A DNA stretch of 19,728 nucleotides from CAVTWS01 sp964390555 (GTDB taxonomy: Bacteria > Actinomycetota > Acidimicrobiia > Acidimicrobiales > SHLQ01): assembly GCA_964390555.1 (NCBI GenBank), contig CAYMJU010000174.1, forward strand, positions 1 through 19,728. The letters run 5' to 3'. Position 1 is the first letter of the stretch; each line of letters starts with the position of its first letter. This document shows, piece after piece, positions 1 to 8,227 of the stretch. The notes beneath the pieces were generated by a model. That model worked only from the letters and a program-made list of their open reading frames with translations. It did not search any database and was not told the origin of the DNA. The translations under genes were made by a program, and so were the position numbers.

Positions 1-184
1 TCACCCGCAGCAAGCCCCCGACTGCTGTGACGTCGCGGGCGCCGCGGACGACCCCAGCACGATGAGGATCCAGCCGTTGACCGCGATGCCCGACTCGCCC
101 GCCCGAGATCCGACACCGCGACCCGCAGCAGCCACGCACGCCACCCAGCACCGCGACAAGTCCCCCGAGATCCGGGTCGCCCAT
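1..184 (-). pseudogene. Possible partial small ORF, degenerate copy of the ORF at 1447-1644
   Basis: From an ATG at 184 the minus strand stays open to the window edge (61 codons), so the end of this frame is not visible. Its first 20 codons and the 20 bases before the ATG match the small ORF at 1447-1644 with few substitutions and no gaps (MGDPDLGGLVAVLGGVRGCC against MADPDLVELVAALGGVRGCC). After codon 20 the similarity stops abruptly and the sequence becomes arginine/glycine-rich, which suggests a broken or recombined copy rather than an intact gene. No family was recognised. A longer overlapping frame exists (GTG at 264) but shows no recognisable domain. Confidence 0.3.
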
Positions 185-204
185 GCGGGGCGCAGCGCAG
201 TGGG
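125..204 (-). repeat. 80 bp imperfect direct repeat, copy 1
   Basis: This stretch aligns without gaps to 1585-1664 in the same orientation, with about eight mismatches over the first 76 bases when read on the minus strand. It spans a start codon, about 20 bases upstream and 20 codons downstream. It lies downstream of the alpha/beta hydrolase gene. Confidence 0.75.
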
Positions 205-289
205 CACATTGGAGGTACTGCCGACTTCCTGAGCGGCAGTATCGAGTGAACACCAGATAGTCACGTGTCGGCTCTTGCAGGCCCAAACG

Positions 290-1228
290 TCAACCGTTCA
301 GAAACGCCCGTGTCGAAGCGGTCGCCCGGTCTGGCTCGTCGATCCAGGGTGCATGGCCGGCATGAGGCACCAGTTCGAGGGTGCACTCCGGTAGCCGAGC
401 CGCGAACTGCTTCGCAGTCTCAGCACCGCCATTCGGATCGTCCTCGCCCCAGAAGCACAACGTCGGGCTCGTGACACGGGCCAGAAAGTCATCGGTGAAC
501 AACATTGCCTCGTTGAGACCCTTGACCGGTGTGATCACCTTGGGCGTCGAACGGATCTCGTTCAACAACGTCGGGGTGTGGCGCATCAGGGCCACGAACC
601 AGTCGAGCATCTCGGCGTTGAATTTGCCCGACTCGATGGCGCCTTTGAGCCCGACCTGGCGAAGCAGCATCTTGGCCCCGGTCCGGCCGACGGGCATTCG
701 TGCCGTGATCTGACCGAGACCCGGAATGCCGGCGAACCGCATGACCAGCGGGGTGTGGTCCATCGGTACGCCCATCGTCCAGCTGTACAACACCACCCGG
801 CCAACACGCCCAGGAGCGGCAGCCGCGGCCCGGAGAGCGAAGAACCCACCGAAGGACGTGCCCAACACGTGTGCCTCGGGCAAGCCAAGGACGTCGAGCA
901 GGTCGGGGATCAACAGGTCGCCGGCCCGCTTGACCGCTTCGATGTCGGCCTTGCCCGCATCGCCCGGCATGGGATCGCTCAACCCGCAGCCCGGTCGGTC
1001 GACCATGATGCACCGAAACCCGCTGAGGCCCTGAACCAGGTTGGACCAGCTGGTCCCGGCCACCGAAGCTCCGTGAATCAGGACGACCGGAGATCCATCG
1101 CCGATCTCCTGGACCCGCACCGTGACGTCCAGTTTCCCAAGATGGACCCGCTGTTCTGACGGTTCCAACCCGAACGAGTCCCACAACCGTCGTTCTGCGC
1201 TCCGATACCTCGCCTCATCCGATCCCAT
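290..1228 (-). CDS. Alpha/beta-fold hydrolase
   Basis: A 312-residue protein with the standard layout of the alpha/beta hydrolase superfamily (AB_hydrolase_1 type). An oxyanion-hole HGAS motif lies at residues 52-55. The nucleophile elbow GTSFGG places the catalytic Ser at 125, an acidic residue sits in GEDDP (D263/D264), and the catalytic His is H292 in HAGHAPW. The helical cap lies between about residues 145 and 245. No signal peptide is visible, so it is probably cytosolic. The ATG at 1228 has a GAGG just upstream and matches the normal length of the family. It stands alone, with about 200 bases separating it from the small ORF upstream. Superfamily assignment is firm; the substrate (ester, epoxide or C-C bond) is not inferable. 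Confidence 0.9.
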   Translation of the reverse strand: MGSDEARYRSAERRLWDSFGLEPSEQRVHLGKLDVTVRVQEIGDGSPVVLIHGASVAGTSWSNLVQGLSGFRCIMVDRPGCGLSDPMPGDAGKADIEAVKRAGDLLIPDLLDVLGLPEAHVLGTSFGGFFALRAAAAAPGRVGRVVLYSWTMGVPMDHTPLVMRFAGIPGLGQITARMPVGRTGAKMLLRQVGLKGAIESGKFNAEMLDWFVALMRHTPTLLNEIRSTPKVITPVKGLNEAMLFTDDFLARVTSPTLCFWGEDDPNGGAETAKQFAARLPECTLELVPHAGHAPWIDEPDRATASTRAFLNG

Positions 1229-1446
1229 GCCTCAGTCTGACACTCGCCCACATCGACAACGCGTGCCGGATCGGCCAACGAAGACCGACCGGAGATCAGA
1301 ACACCCGGATGACGACACCAGAACTGTGCATCTCAGCGCGTAACAACACCCCCCAACGGAACCCCGGAGCATCAGCCGCCCGGGATCGGCGAGCGCCGCA
1401 GCGACAGCGGGATGGTCCGGCGGGCCGACCAGTGGCCAGGGGTGTC

Positions 1447-1644
1447 TCACACGGAACCTTCGGGCACGACCCATTCGTGAGGTGCGCCTCCGGCGGCGGC
1501 GAGACGCGCGAAGTCGCTGTCGTAGTACACCTCGACGGCAGCTCCATCGGGCTGCCCGCCCCAAGGGGACCCCACCAGCGAGTGGCAGCAGCCACGCACG
1601 CCGCCCAGCGCCGCGACAAGTTCCACAAGATCCGGGTCGGCCAT
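1447..1644 (-). CDS. Small protein of unknown function (65 aa)
   Basis: An ATG at 1644, 20 bases after the stop of the GNAT gene, opens a 65-codon frame. The product has an N-terminal segment rich in L, V and G (residues 5-20) with a Cys-Cys pair at 19-20, then an acidic, aromatic-containing tail (VEVYYDSDF around 38-45, HEWVVPEG near the end). No known domain was recognised. Its position close behind the acetyltransferase suggests co-transcription. The first 20 codons and the leader are duplicated at 125-204, which supports an ORF that has been copied, but does not prove it is translated. Confidence 0.45.
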   Translation of the reverse strand: MADPDLVELVAALGGVRGCCHSLVGSPWGGQPDGAAVEVYYDSDFARLAAAGGAPHEWVVPEGSV

Positions 1645-1664
1645 AAGGGGCGCAGCGCAGTGGG
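1585..1664 (-). repeat. 80 bp imperfect direct repeat, copy 2
   Basis: Partner of 125-204. The repeat begins one base after the stop codon of the GNAT gene, covers the 20-base spacer and ends 20 codons into the small ORF. Substitutions between copies include both silent and amino-acid-changing differences. Confidence 0.75.
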
Positions 1665-2219
1665 TCACGTGCGTGGGTGCCGTCGATCGAGCCAGTCGTC
1701 GCGGCCTAGGCGCCAGAACTGTGTGGGCCCAACATCGAGCAGCACCTCTCGGTCTGGGACGAAGCCAAGGCGGTGCAACGTCGCGGCCGATCGAACGTTC
1801 GGCGCGTCGAGTCCGCCGAACACCGCGTCGAGGGCCGACCTCGTGAAGACGTGGTCGAGCACCACTGTTGCCGCTTCGACCGCAGCGCCCGTGCGCCACC
1901 ACGCCGGGTCCAGACTGTAGGTCAGTTCGACTAGCAGTTCCGACGCCGCGGACCCGTCGGGAGGCCCGACACTCAGGCCGCAACAGCCAGCTAGCAAGCT
2001 GACTTCATCGCTCGTCCGGATCACCCATCCACCCCAGCCGCAGCGAGCATGGTCGTTCATGCTGGTGGCTACCACCGTCCGCACTACATCCAGCTCGACC
2101 AGCCTGTCGTCCCACAAGTACTCGCGCACGTCGCAGTCCCGCCAGTGCTCGGCGAGAGCCGGTACGTCGTCGGGCGATGGCGGCACGAGTAGGAACCGCC
2201 TGGTTCCGAGCGTGGTCAC
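1665..2219 (-). CDS. GNAT family N-acetyltransferase (RimJ/RimL-like)
   Basis: Starting at a GTG at 2219 the product is 184 residues, typical for Acetyltransf_3/RimJ-RimL-like GNAT enzymes. The N-terminus (TRRFLLVPPSPDDVPAL) is the usual first strand and helix. WWRTGAAVEAA (107-117) fits motif A, which binds the acetyl-CoA pyrophosphate, and DAPNVRSAATLHRLGF (138-153) fits motif B. The frame stays open well upstream, but the extra residues are arginine/proline-rich and unlike the family, so the GTG is preferred although no clear Shine-Dalgarno is seen. These enzymes transfer an acetyl group from acetyl-CoA to an amine; the acceptor is unknown. The small ORF at 1447-1644 follows closely. Confidence 0.85.
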   Translation of the reverse strand: MTTLGTRRFLLVPPSPDDVPALAEHWRDCDVREYLWDDRLVELDVVRTVVATSMNDHARCGWGGWVIRTSDEVSLLAGCCGLSVGPPDGSAASELLVELTYSLDPAWWRTGAAVEAATVVLDHVFTRSALDAVFGGLDAPNVRSAATLHRLGFVPDREVLLDVGPTQFWRLGRDDWLDRRHPRT

Positions 2220-2529
2220 GAAAGGACAGTGAAGCGCCGATGCGGGACGCGCATCTCGCAGTTTCCTCGAACCTGGCTCGGGCTTGTTGCACGAGGCCAT
2301 TCGTTGGGAAGTCCGCACGCCACCGGCGAACAGTCGTCGGCATCCATGATCGAGTTCGGACTCGGACGCGAGCGCGTCGATCCGGTCGGCGCTGCGGGAA
2401 CCCCGCGGAGGACACACAACCGGGGCGACGCCACGACCCGCGCCGAACGCCGGAGGCCGGAGGCCGACCTCGGGCCTGTCGCTGGACACGTGCGGCGTCC
2501 ATCGGGGCTGTGGGCCAGACTTGGCGCCG
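2220..2529. other. Divergent intergenic region, nothing recognised
   Basis: About 310 bases separate the acetyltransferase (-) from the VOC gene (+). Frames crossing it give arginine/proline-rich, family-free translations. A small direct duplication of a GGAGGCC unit is seen around 2451-2465. No convincing promoter or operator was found. Confidence 0.4.
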
Positions 2530-2925
2530 ATGCACATCGAGCACACGGCCCTGCTCGTCGCCGACTACGACGCGGCGATCGAGTTCTTCGTCGATGCGCT
2601 CGGCTTCGACCTCGTCGAAGACTCGCCCGCGACCACCAACGACGGTGGGGCGAAACGATGGGTCGTCGTGCGGCCACCCGGGGCCACGACGGGGTTACTG
2701 CTCGCGCAAGGCGACGGCGACCACCAGCGGGCCGCCATCGGCGAGCAGTACGCCGGACGCGTGGGTCTGTTCCTTCGGGTCGACGACTTCGCGGCCGCTC
2801 ATCGACGGATGCGCGACCACGGTGTCGAGTTCGTGAGCAAGCCCCGCGACGAGCCGTACGGGCGGGTTGCCGTGTTCGTCGACATCGCGGGGAATCGATG
2901 GGACCTCCTCGGACCACGCCCATGA
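2530..2925 (+). CDS. VOC family (glyoxalase/bleomycin resistance-like) protein
   Basis: A 131-residue protein from the ATG at 2530; a TTG three codons upstream is less likely. It has the single-module vicinal-oxygen-chelate layout: a first strand HTALLVADYDAAIEFF, a middle DDFAAAHRRMRDHGVEF segment and the final strand RVAVFVDIAGNRWDLLGP. A His near residue 5 matches the first metal ligand. The central His is not obvious in GRVGLFLRVDDF, and the last ligand position carries Asp (NRWDLL) where Glu is common, so the metal site may be atypical or absent. The substrate is unknown. The next gene starts about 110 bases downstream. Confidence 0.88.
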   Translation: MHIEHTALLVADYDAAIEFFVDALGFDLVEDSPATTNDGGAKRWVVVRPPGATTGLLLAQGDGDHQRAAIGEQYAGRVGLFLRVDDFAAAHRRMRDHGVEFVSKPRDEPYGRVAVFVDIAGNRWDLLGPRP

Positions 2926-2954
2926 ACCCACGACCCCGACGCACGGATTCTCCC

Positions 2955-3007
2955 ACCTCTCACCTACGGCCGACCCCTCACCTACGACCCACCTCTCACC
3001 ACGACCC
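2955..3007 (+). repeat. Short degenerate tandem repeat
   Basis: Three imperfect units built on CCTCACCTACGACC lie end to end between the VOC gene and the frameshifted TIM-barrel gene. They contain no clear dyad symmetry. The stretch could be part of an untranslated leader or simple sequence. Confidence 0.5.
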
Positions 3008-3033
3008 GATGGATCCCGCCGAAAGGCGCTGAC

Positions 3034-4211
3034 ATGCGTGTGACCACATACGCCTATCCGTGGGATCTCGGCCGACTGGGCGTCGAGCGCTCGCTGGCCG
3101 ACATCGCGGCCCACGGGATCGCCGCCATCGATCTCGCGTCGACCTACCACCCGATCGACTCGTTGTCGCCCCGCCACGGCGCCCACGTGTTCTCCGACGC
3201 CCGCGGCGCGGTGTACTTCCCGGCCCGACCCGAGCGGTACGGCGCCATCACGCCGTTGGTGCACTCGCCCGAGTTGGCGGCCACCTGGACCGAGGTCGTC
3301 GAGCGGGCGCCGGACTTCGACCTCACGATCAACGCCTGGACGGTGGTGCTGTTCCAGCCGTGGATCCGCGATCGACATCCCGATTGCGCGCGGGTGTTCC
3401 CGAGCGGCGATCGCAGCGGCTCAGGCGTCTGCCCCGCGAACGACGACGTCCGCGAGTACTACGCCGGTCTCTGCGCAGACATCGTCGACCGGTTCGGACT
3501 CGACATGATCCGGCTCGAAGGAATCATCCCTACGTCGTTCGACCTCGATTGGCTCCGCCCCCGGGTCCTCACCCGCTCTCCGCCGTGGCCAAGGAGGTCC
3601 TCGCGCTGTGCTTCTGCGCCGCTTGCGAGCGGCGAGCCACCGCGGCCGGTCTCGACATCGAGCGCCTTCGCCGGCTCGTGAACGACGCCGTGACCGACGA
3701 GGTCACCGGGTCGTCAGACATGAGCGCGGTGGTGGCCGACCCGGAGCTCCAGGCGTTCACCGTGCAACACGTCGAGGCCGCGGTGGGGCTGGCGGCGGCC
3801 GCGGCTTCGACCTTCGCGGCCACCGACCGACCGAAGTTCGCCACCACGATCGCGACGCCCTACCCCACGCTGCTGGGCCCGGCCGAAGACGCCATGCTCG
3901 AAGCGTTGGTGAGCTCCGTCGACCACCTCGTGATGTTCTCGGGGCATCCCGACCGCAATCGCCACGTCGCCGCCATGGCCCGCCGCTCCGACCCGGCGCG
4001 CCGCATCACGATGATGGTGACCAAGATGCGAGCCGGGGAACAGAACCGCCCGCCCGGGCTCGACGATGGCGCCGCACCACCGCGCGACGGGTTCTGGGAG
4101 GCGGCCGAGGTTGGCGTGGACGAACTCGGGCTCTACAACTACGGACTGCTCACCGACGACGCGATTCGTGACTTCATGGTGAAGGCGAAGGCCGTCGCCG
4201 ATCCGGTCTGA
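3034..4211 (+). pseudogene. TIM-barrel-like (glycosidase-like) protein of unknown function, frameshifted
   Basis: The ATG at 3034 has AAGG about eight bases upstream. The first frame encodes a coherent N-terminal part (MRVTTYAYPWDLGRLG, TYHPIDSLSPRHGAHVFSD, then TINAWTVVLFQ and LEGIIPTSFDLDWLRPR) up to about 3560. The coherent sequence then continues one frame back (HPLSAVAKEVLALCFCAACE onward) to a stop at 4209-4211. Both halves look like one protein of about 390 residues. The barrel-like strands and the CFCAAC cysteine cluster resemble uncharacterised glycosidase-like proteins, but that relation is from memory. The break needs one missing base, or two extra, around 3555-3590, a C/G-rich stretch, so it may be a recent mutation or an assembly error. 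Confidence 0.7.
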
Positions 4212-4242
4212 CGCGACCGGGCCGCTCGGGCCACGCCCGCAC

Positions 4243-6591
4243 CTACGGCACGGCCTCTGGGCTCGCCGCGTCGATGAGGTCGAGGATGGCGCCGGGCGTC
4301 AGGGGTTGGGACCGCACCTGCACCCCAAGGGGCGCCAGGGCGTCGGCCACCGCGTTGATGATGGCGGGCGGGCTGGCGATGGCGCCACCCTCGCCCATGC
4401 CCTTGTGGCCGCCGGCGTTGGTCGGCGAGCGGGTCTCGATGTGGCCGTACTCGATCACCGGGACCTCGGCCGCGGTGGGCAGCAGGTAGTCGAGGAACGT
4501 CGAGGTCATCGGGTTGCCCGCCGGGTCGTACTGCAGGTGCTCGTAGAGGACGCCGCCGAGGCCCTGGACGACGCCGCCCGCGATCTGGCCTTCGACGACG
4601 TTCGGGTTGATCATCACGCCGCAGTCCTCGCTGACGACGTAGCGCAATATGGTGACCGCCCCGGTGTCGCGGTCGACCTCGCAGACGCAGATGTGGCAGG
4701 CGTTGGACCAGGTGCAGAAGTTGTCGGGCGCGTACCGCGTGTGAGCCTCGAGGCCCCGGGGTTGGCCCGGAGGGAGCGACGCCGGCTCGTAGTACGCCTT
4801 GCGCGCCACCTCGGCGACGGTGACATGCCGCGACGGGGTACCGACGACGTGGGCCCGGCCGTCGGTGATCTCGATGTCCTCGGGGTTCGCTTCCAGCATG
4901 TGGGCCGCGATGCTGACGATCCGCTGGCGCACCTCTTGCGCGGCCTCGCGCGCCGCTCCGCCGGCGATGACGGCCGATCGGCTCCCGCCCGATCCCCCGC
5001 CGTTGGGCGCGGTGTCGGTGTCGCCCTGAAGGACCCGCACCCGGTCGATGTCGACACCGAGCTCCTCGGCGACGACCTGCGCGAGCGTGGTCTCGATGCC
5101 CTGCCCGTTGCTGAGCGTGCTGGTCTGCACATCGACGGCGCCGCTCGGTTGAACGCGTACGGTCGCCGCCTCGGTCGACATGGGCCCGAACGCCATGGCC
5201 GAAGGCTCGGCCAGCAAGCTGATCCCGATCCCGACGAGGCGACCCTCTGAGCGCCAGGCCCGCTGCTGCTCGCGCAGCGCCTCGTAGCCCACGATCTCCG
5301 CGGCCTGCTCGAGGTTCTCGACCGCCGTCATCTGGTCGTACACGAACCCGGTCACCATGGTGTACGGGAGCTCCGCGATCTGGATCACGTTGCGCCGGCG
5401 GATCTCGAGCGGATCGATGCCGAGACGAACGGCTACGCAGTCGATCATCTGCTCGCGCACCACGGTCTCGATCATCCACGGCCCCCGGTAGCCGCCTCGT
5501 CCGGCGGTGTTGGTGAACACGGTGTGGCCGGACGCGGCGTAGTTCGACAGGCGATACGGGCCGGGCAACAGGATCGCCGCGAACGCGGTGGCGCTGCTCG
5601 CCGGGGCCGGGAAGGCACCGGCGCTCTCGAGGAACTGCGCTTTCACGCCCAGGAATCGTCCTTCGCCGTCGACCGCCATGGTGAGCGTGACCTGGTCCTC
5701 ACGGCAGTGCTGGCCGGCGATGAGGTTCTCCCGCCGGTCCTCGATCCATTTGACCGGCCGCCCGATCTGCCGGGTGGCGAGCACGGCGGCGATCTCCTCG
5801 GCCGACGAGAACATCTTGAGGCCGAACGAGCCGCCGACGTCGGGCATGATCACGCGGATGCGGCTCTCGTCGTGATCGAGCAAGCGGGCCAACCAGCTCC
5901 GCGCGCCCTGCGGTCCCTGGGTCGACAGCCACAGCGTCAGCTCGTCGCTCACCTTGTCCCAGCTCGCCAGGATGCCCCGGGTCTCCATCGGGGCGCACAG
6001 GTACCGGTGTTGCCGGAACGTCTCGGTCAGCACCACCGGTGCCGTGGCGAAGATCTCATCGAGCGCCGGGTTCGGGGCATCGGGCATCTCGCGCGACACG
6101 TTGGAGCCGAGCTCGGGGTGCACGATCACCGCGTCGGGGTCGAGGGCACGTTGGTAGTCGACGAGAGCCGGCAGTTGCTCGATGTCGATCACGATCTCGT
6201 CGACGGCGTCCTCGGCGATGTAGCGCGACTCGGCCACGACGACGGCGATGGGCTCGCCGACGAACCGCACGTCGCCGTCGGCGAGCAGCCGGTACGGACG
6301 GATCGGCGGATGGAGCAGCTCCTGATCGGTCCATTGGTCGAGCACGAGGTGATTGAGATCCGACGCGGTGTACACGGCGACGACGCCCGGGAGCGCCCTC
6401 GCCGCCTCTATGTCGACGGACACGATTCGGCCCCGCGCCACGTCGCTCCGGGCGAACGCGGCGTGCAGGGTGCCCGGCACGGCGATGTCGTCGACGAAAC
6501 GACCGCGTCCGGTGAGAAAACGAGCGTCCTCGCGGCGAGCGATGCGGTGGCCCAGGTAGCGGCCCCCGGTGGTCTGGGTGTGGGGCGTCAT
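4243..6591 (-). CDS. Xanthine dehydrogenase family molybdopterin-binding subunit (CoxL-like)
   Basis: A 782-residue large subunit of the molybdenum hydroxylase family, which uses water to hydroxylate carbon next to heteroatoms or carbonyls. The a/b hammerhead domain covers about residues 15-130 and the two MoCo-binding domains about 140-390 and 400-760. Visible motifs are VGGSFGLK (252-259), the active-site loop GGYRGPW (366-372) in place of the AYXCSFR of true CO dehydrogenase, and GMGEGGAIASP with the catalytic Glu at 734. The ATG at 6591 has AAGGA just upstream; longer frames lack family sequence. No FAD or 2Fe-2S subunit gene is in the window, so electron-transfer partners must lie elsewhere. 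It diverges from the P450 gene across a palindromic operator. Confidence 0.95.
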   Translation of the reverse strand: MTPHTQTTGGRYLGHRIARREDARFLTGRGRFVDDIAVPGTLHAAFARSDVARGRIVSVDIEAARALPGVVAVYTASDLNHLVLDQWTDQELLHPPIRPYRLLADGDVRFVGEPIAVVVAESRYIAEDAVDEIVIDIEQLPALVDYQRALDPDAVIVHPELGSNVSREMPDAPNPALDEIFATAPVVLTETFRQHRYLCAPMETRGILASWDKVSDELTLWLSTQGPQGARSWLARLLDHDESRIRVIMPDVGGSFGLKMFSSAEEIAAVLATRQIGRPVKWIEDRRENLIAGQHCREDQVTLTMAVDGEGRFLGVKAQFLESAGAFPAPASSATAFAAILLPGPYRLSNYAASGHTVFTNTAGRGGYRGPWMIETVVREQMIDCVAVRLGIDPLEIRRRNVIQIAELPYTMVTGFVYDQMTAVENLEQAAEIVGYEALREQQRAWRSEGRLVGIGISLLAEPSAMAFGPMSTEAATVRVQPSGAVDVQTSTLSNGQGIETTLAQVVAEELGVDIDRVRVLQGDTDTAPNGGGSGGSRSAVIAGGAAREAAQEVRQRIVSIAAHMLEANPEDIEITDGRAHVVGTPSRHVTVAEVARKAYYEPASLPPGQPRGLEAHTRYAPDNFCTWSNACHICVCEVDRDTGAVTILRYVVSEDCGVMINPNVVEGQIAGGVVQGLGGVLYEHLQYDPAGNPMTSTFLDYLLPTAAEVPVIEYGHIETRSPTNAGGHKGMGEGGAIASPPAIINAVADALAPLGVQVRSQPLTPGAILDLIDAASPEAVP

Positions 6592-6606
6592 CACGTCCTT
6601 CGATTG

Positions 6607-6622
6607 CGACAGTCGACTGTCA
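6607..6622. promoter_or_regulatory. Palindromic operator A in the molybdo-hydroxylase/P450 divergent promoter
   Basis: The core GACAGTCGACTGTC (6608-6621) is a perfect 14-base palindrome, and the extended site matches TGACAGTCGACTGTCA at 15 of 16 positions. It lies between divergent starts at 6591 and 6716. For the P450 it would fall between a possible -35 TTGCGA (6604-6609) and -10 TAGGTA (6626-6631) spaced 16 bases, a position suited to repression. The same motif occurs at 16900, 16945, 18734 and, weakly, 17892. The shape is typical of TetR-type sites; the regulator is not in this window. Confidence 0.8.
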
Positions 6623-6715
6623 CGGTAGGTATCGGCGCCCCTGCCGTCAATCGCCACCTCGTGGTACGGTCGCCATCTCTCCCCTCGCTCATCGGAGCTC
6701 GACGAAACGGTATCG

Positions 6716-7921
6716 ATGGCCACTCTCGCCACCCCCGACCTGGCCTACGACCCATCCGATCGTGACACGATCCGCAATCCGCACCCGCTCTACCGGCGGA
6801 TGCGCGACGAGGCGCCGATCTACTACAGCGAGGCGCACGACTTCTATGCCGTGAGCCGGTTCGACGACGTGGAGCACGTCCTGGTGAACCGCGACACCTT
6901 CATCTCCCGCCGCGGGGTGACGCTCAGCATGCTCCGGTCCGGCATCGAGATCCCGCCGGGCACCTTGATCTTCGAGGACCCGCCGACCCACGGCATCCAT
7001 CGGGCCCTGCTGTCGCGGATGTTCACGCCCCGACGGGTCAGCACGCTGGAAACGGAGATCCGCCGGCTGTGCGCCGATCTGCTCGACCCGTCCGTAGGGG
7101 CCGACGGCTTCGACTTCGTGGCGGACCTCGGAGCGATCGTGCCCATGCGGGTGATCGGCATGCTGCTCGGCATCCCCACCGAGGACCAGGAGACGGTGCG
7201 CGACTTCTTCGCCGCCGGACGCGAGCGTCCCGAGGGCAGCGACGTCAAGATGCTCACCGGCGCGATCTTCGGCGACTACATCGACTTCCGCGCCCAGAAC
7301 CCGTCCGACGACATCATGACGCAGCTCCTGCACACCGAGTTCGAGGACGAGACCGGGACGCTGCGCTGCCTCACCCGCGACGAGCTGCTCGCGTACGTCA
7401 ACATCATCGCCGCCGCCGGCAACGAGACCACGAAGATCCTCATCGGCTGGACCGGGCAGCTGCTGTCGGACTTCCCGGACCAGCGCCGGCTGCTGGTCGA
7501 TGACCCGGGCCTGATCCCGCAGGCCATCGAGGAGATCCTGCGACTCGAGCCCAACACGTTGCACAACTGCCGGTACGTGGCGGCCGATGTCGAGCTGCAC
7601 GGCCGTGTCGTGCCCGCGGGCAGCATCATGGTCACGATCACACCGTCGGCCAACCGCGACGAACGCCGCTTCACCGATCCCGACCGCCTCGACGTGAACC
7701 GAGGCTCGACGGCACACCTGTCGTTCGGTTTCGGACCGCACTACTGCCTGGGCCAGGCCTTGGCCCGGCTCGAGGGCCGCGTCGTGCTCGACGAGGTGCT
7801 GCGCCGCTTCCCCGACTGGGAAGCCGACACCGACGCCGCCGAATTCTCCTACCACGACGACAACCGCGGCTACCTCACGCTCCCCGTGCACACCCCGCCA
7901 CCTTCCGCCCGCCGAACCTGA
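6716..7921 (+). CDS. Cytochrome P450
   Basis: A 401-residue soluble bacterial P450, of standard length. Motifs in order: DPPTHGIHRALLSRMFTP (C-helix, 88-105), I-helix AGNETT (234-239) for oxygen activation, K-helix ExxR (E273-R276), and heme loop FGFGPHYCLG (337-346) with the thiolate ligand Cys344. There is no membrane anchor, so a class I enzyme using a ferredoxin and reductase encoded elsewhere is expected. Only a weak Shine-Dalgarno precedes the ATG at 6716, but the N-terminus is family-like. It diverges from the molybdo-hydroxylase over operator A, which suggests that both oxidise intermediates of one pathway. Its sequence resembles CYP families acting on steroids, terpenes and fatty acids; the subfamily is not assigned. 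Confidence 0.97.
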   Translation: MATLATPDLAYDPSDRDTIRNPHPLYRRMRDEAPIYYSEAHDFYAVSRFDDVEHVLVNRDTFISRRGVTLSMLRSGIEIPPGTLIFEDPPTHGIHRALLSRMFTPRRVSTLETEIRRLCADLLDPSVGADGFDFVADLGAIVPMRVIGMLLGIPTEDQETVRDFFAAGRERPEGSDVKMLTGAIFGDYIDFRAQNPSDDIMTQLLHTEFEDETGTLRCLTRDELLAYVNIIAAAGNETTKILIGWTGQLLSDFPDQRRLLVDDPGLIPQAIEEILRLEPNTLHNCRYVAADVELHGRVVPAGSIMVTITPSANRDERRFTDPDRLDVNRGSTAHLSFGFGPHYCLGQALARLEGRVVLDEVLRRFPDWEADTDAAEFSYHDDNRGYLTLPVHTPPPSARRT

Positions 7922-7927
7922 CGCAGC

Positions 7928-8227
7928 TCAGTCCTCGTGGTCCGCCGCCCCACTCCATCGAACCCCGACGCGGCTAGCCGCGTCGGCGGACGTGAGCACC
8001 GGATAGATCTCGAAATCACCGAGGTCACGCCAATTCGAAAGCCATTCGTCGAACAAGGCCGGATCGTCTGTCTCCATGAGCTGAAAGCACCGATCGAGGT
8101 TCCCATCGTCCACGACCCAGCTGTCGATGTACCTCAAGCCGTCCGGCAGCATGCGACCCATCGCCCGAGCCCGTGCGTAGACAGGTTCAGCGCCATGCGT
8201 GTATCGCTCAACGACCATGAATCGCAT
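7928..8227 (-). CDS. DUF3303 domain-containing protein
   Basis: A 99-residue protein matching DUF3303 along its length: an N-terminal strand MRFMVVERYTHGAEPVYARARAMGRM, the YIDSWVVDD segment, the hallmark CFQLMETDDPALFDEW and a C-terminal DFEIYPVLTSADAA. The family is small, predicted to adopt a ferredoxin-like fold similar to the YCII/EthD-type proteins, and has no known activity. The gene converges on the P450 with only six bases between stop codons. The upstream side is a 370-base region without a gene. Confidence 0.85.
   Translation of the reverse strand: MRFMVVERYTHGAEPVYARARAMGRMLPDGLRYIDSWVVDDGNLDRCFQLMETDDPALFDEWLSNWRDLGDFEIYPVLTSADAASRVGVRWSGAADHED

Noticed and set aside
3555..3590. 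Programmed -1 frameshift site in the TIM-barrel-like gene
   Set aside because: No classical X-XXY-YYZ slippery heptamer with A/T-rich slippage codons and no obvious downstream pseudoknot; mutation or sequence error is simpler.
4209..4243. Transcription terminator between the convergent TIM-barrel-like and molybdo-hydroxylase genes
   Set aside because: The 31-base gap has no stable stem followed by a T-tract.
4139..7891. Long arginine- or histidine/glycine-rich open frames antisense to the molybdo-hydroxylase and P450 genes
   Set aside because: They follow from the high third-position GC of the real genes and contain no recognisable domain.
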